A DNA stretch of 43,035 bases from Candidatus Acidiferrales bacterium (GTDB lineage: Bacteria > Acidobacteriota > Terriglobia > Acidiferrales > UBA7541), in NCBI GenBank assembly GCA_030038275.1, contig JASHPG010000236.1:1-43035 (forward strand), in the 5' to 3' direction. Below the pieces are notes generated by a model. The model did not search any database. It saw nothing but the letters and a program-made list of their open reading frames with translations, and was not told the DNA's origin. Below are positions 42,803-43,035 of the stretch, one piece after another (position 1 is the stretch's first letter; every line of letters begins with the position of its first letter). The translations under genes were made by a program, and so were the position numbers.

Positions 42803-43035
42803 CTACGAGATATTGGCCTCTCGCTTGTAGGTTTCTTTCCCGGCGTCGACCGCGGAGGAAATAGCGTCCTTCTGGCGGGACATGATTTCCTTGCTGCGTT
42901 CGATCAGGTCGTCCGCGCGTTCACGAAGCTCCCGGGCTTTCTTTTGAGCGTAATCGCGGCCTTCGTCGGCCTTTTTTGAGAGAAGCTCGCGTGTCTCATC
43001 GCCGGACTTCGGGGCGTACAGGATGCCCACCAGTG
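42803..43035 (-). CDS. YtxH-domain protein, 5' end cut by the window
   Basis: At least 76 residues are visible and the frame runs off the window end, so the N-terminus with its expected membrane segment is missing. It opens with LVGILYAPKSGDETRELLSK, the YtxH hallmark (GxLxAPKSGxETR), then a long charged helix (RERADDLIERSKEIM). YtxH proteins are small envelope proteins linked to general stress in Gram-positive bacteria, but their function is not known. It is followed on the - strand by the DUF948-like gene. Confidence 0.85.
   Translation of the reverse strand, partial: LVGILYAPKSGDETRELLSKKADEGRDYAQKKARELRERADDLIERSKEIMSRQKDAISSAVDAGKETYKREANIS

Overview
The window looks like the chromosome of a GC-rich, Gram-negative bacterium, most likely an Acidobacteriota of the Terriglobia type. 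The clues are an ECF-like sigma factor overlapping a Ser/Thr kinase with a TolB-like propeller, secreted proteins ending in TonB C-terminal domains, a DUF885 peptidase, outer-membrane and lipoprotein signals, and degenerate low-complexity repeats between genes. This placement is inference from gene content; no rRNA is present to confirm it.

Region 1 (1-6107) is a sulfate uptake operon: a YezD-family small protein, an outer-membrane porin, a periplasmic sulfate-binding protein, two permeases (CysT, CysW) and the ATPase CysA, all on the + strand. Region 2 (6182-9688) holds a GntR/FCD regulator divergent from a two-domain VOC dioxygenase-like gene, followed by a MetE-like methyltransferase. Region 3 (9764-13149, - strand) is the sigma factor and kinase pair. 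Region 4 (13380-18705) has four exported proteins: an unknown, a DUF885 zinc peptidase and two TonB_C proteins.

Region 5 (18968-23897) holds a fused PabB-PabC gene for p-aminobenzoate synthesis whose 5' end runs through a degenerate repeat, an exported VOC protein with a good terminator, a tRNA-Thr(CGT), a probably leaderless conserved gene and a PhnB-like VOC protein. Region 6 (24061-27595) is a run of two paralogous exported NTF2-like proteins and an MFS transporter, all apparently starting with TTG. Region 7 (27675-29626) is an AT-richer two-gene cassette of unknown function with a membrane-anchored first protein. Region 8 (29871-33247, - strand) has an M29 aminopeptidase, a small exported protein and a class-III aminotransferase.

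Region 9 (33305-37159) is accessory in character: a gene-free repeat-rich stretch, then what appears to be a type II restriction-modification locus. Its endonuclease is split by a one-base shift in a GGGG run, while its methyltransferase is intact. Region 10 (37160-43035) has an exported protein preceded by five 21-bp tandem repeats, a YihY/BrkB membrane protein, a small unknown protein, a cysteine desulfurase next to the tRNA thiolase MnmA, and a two-gene - strand unit with a YtxH protein cut by the window end.

The best leads for something undescribed are the split nuclease with its methyltransferase, the unknown two-gene membrane cassette at 27.7-29.6 kb, the porin built into a sulfate operon, and the 21-bp repeat array that runs into a ribosome binding site.
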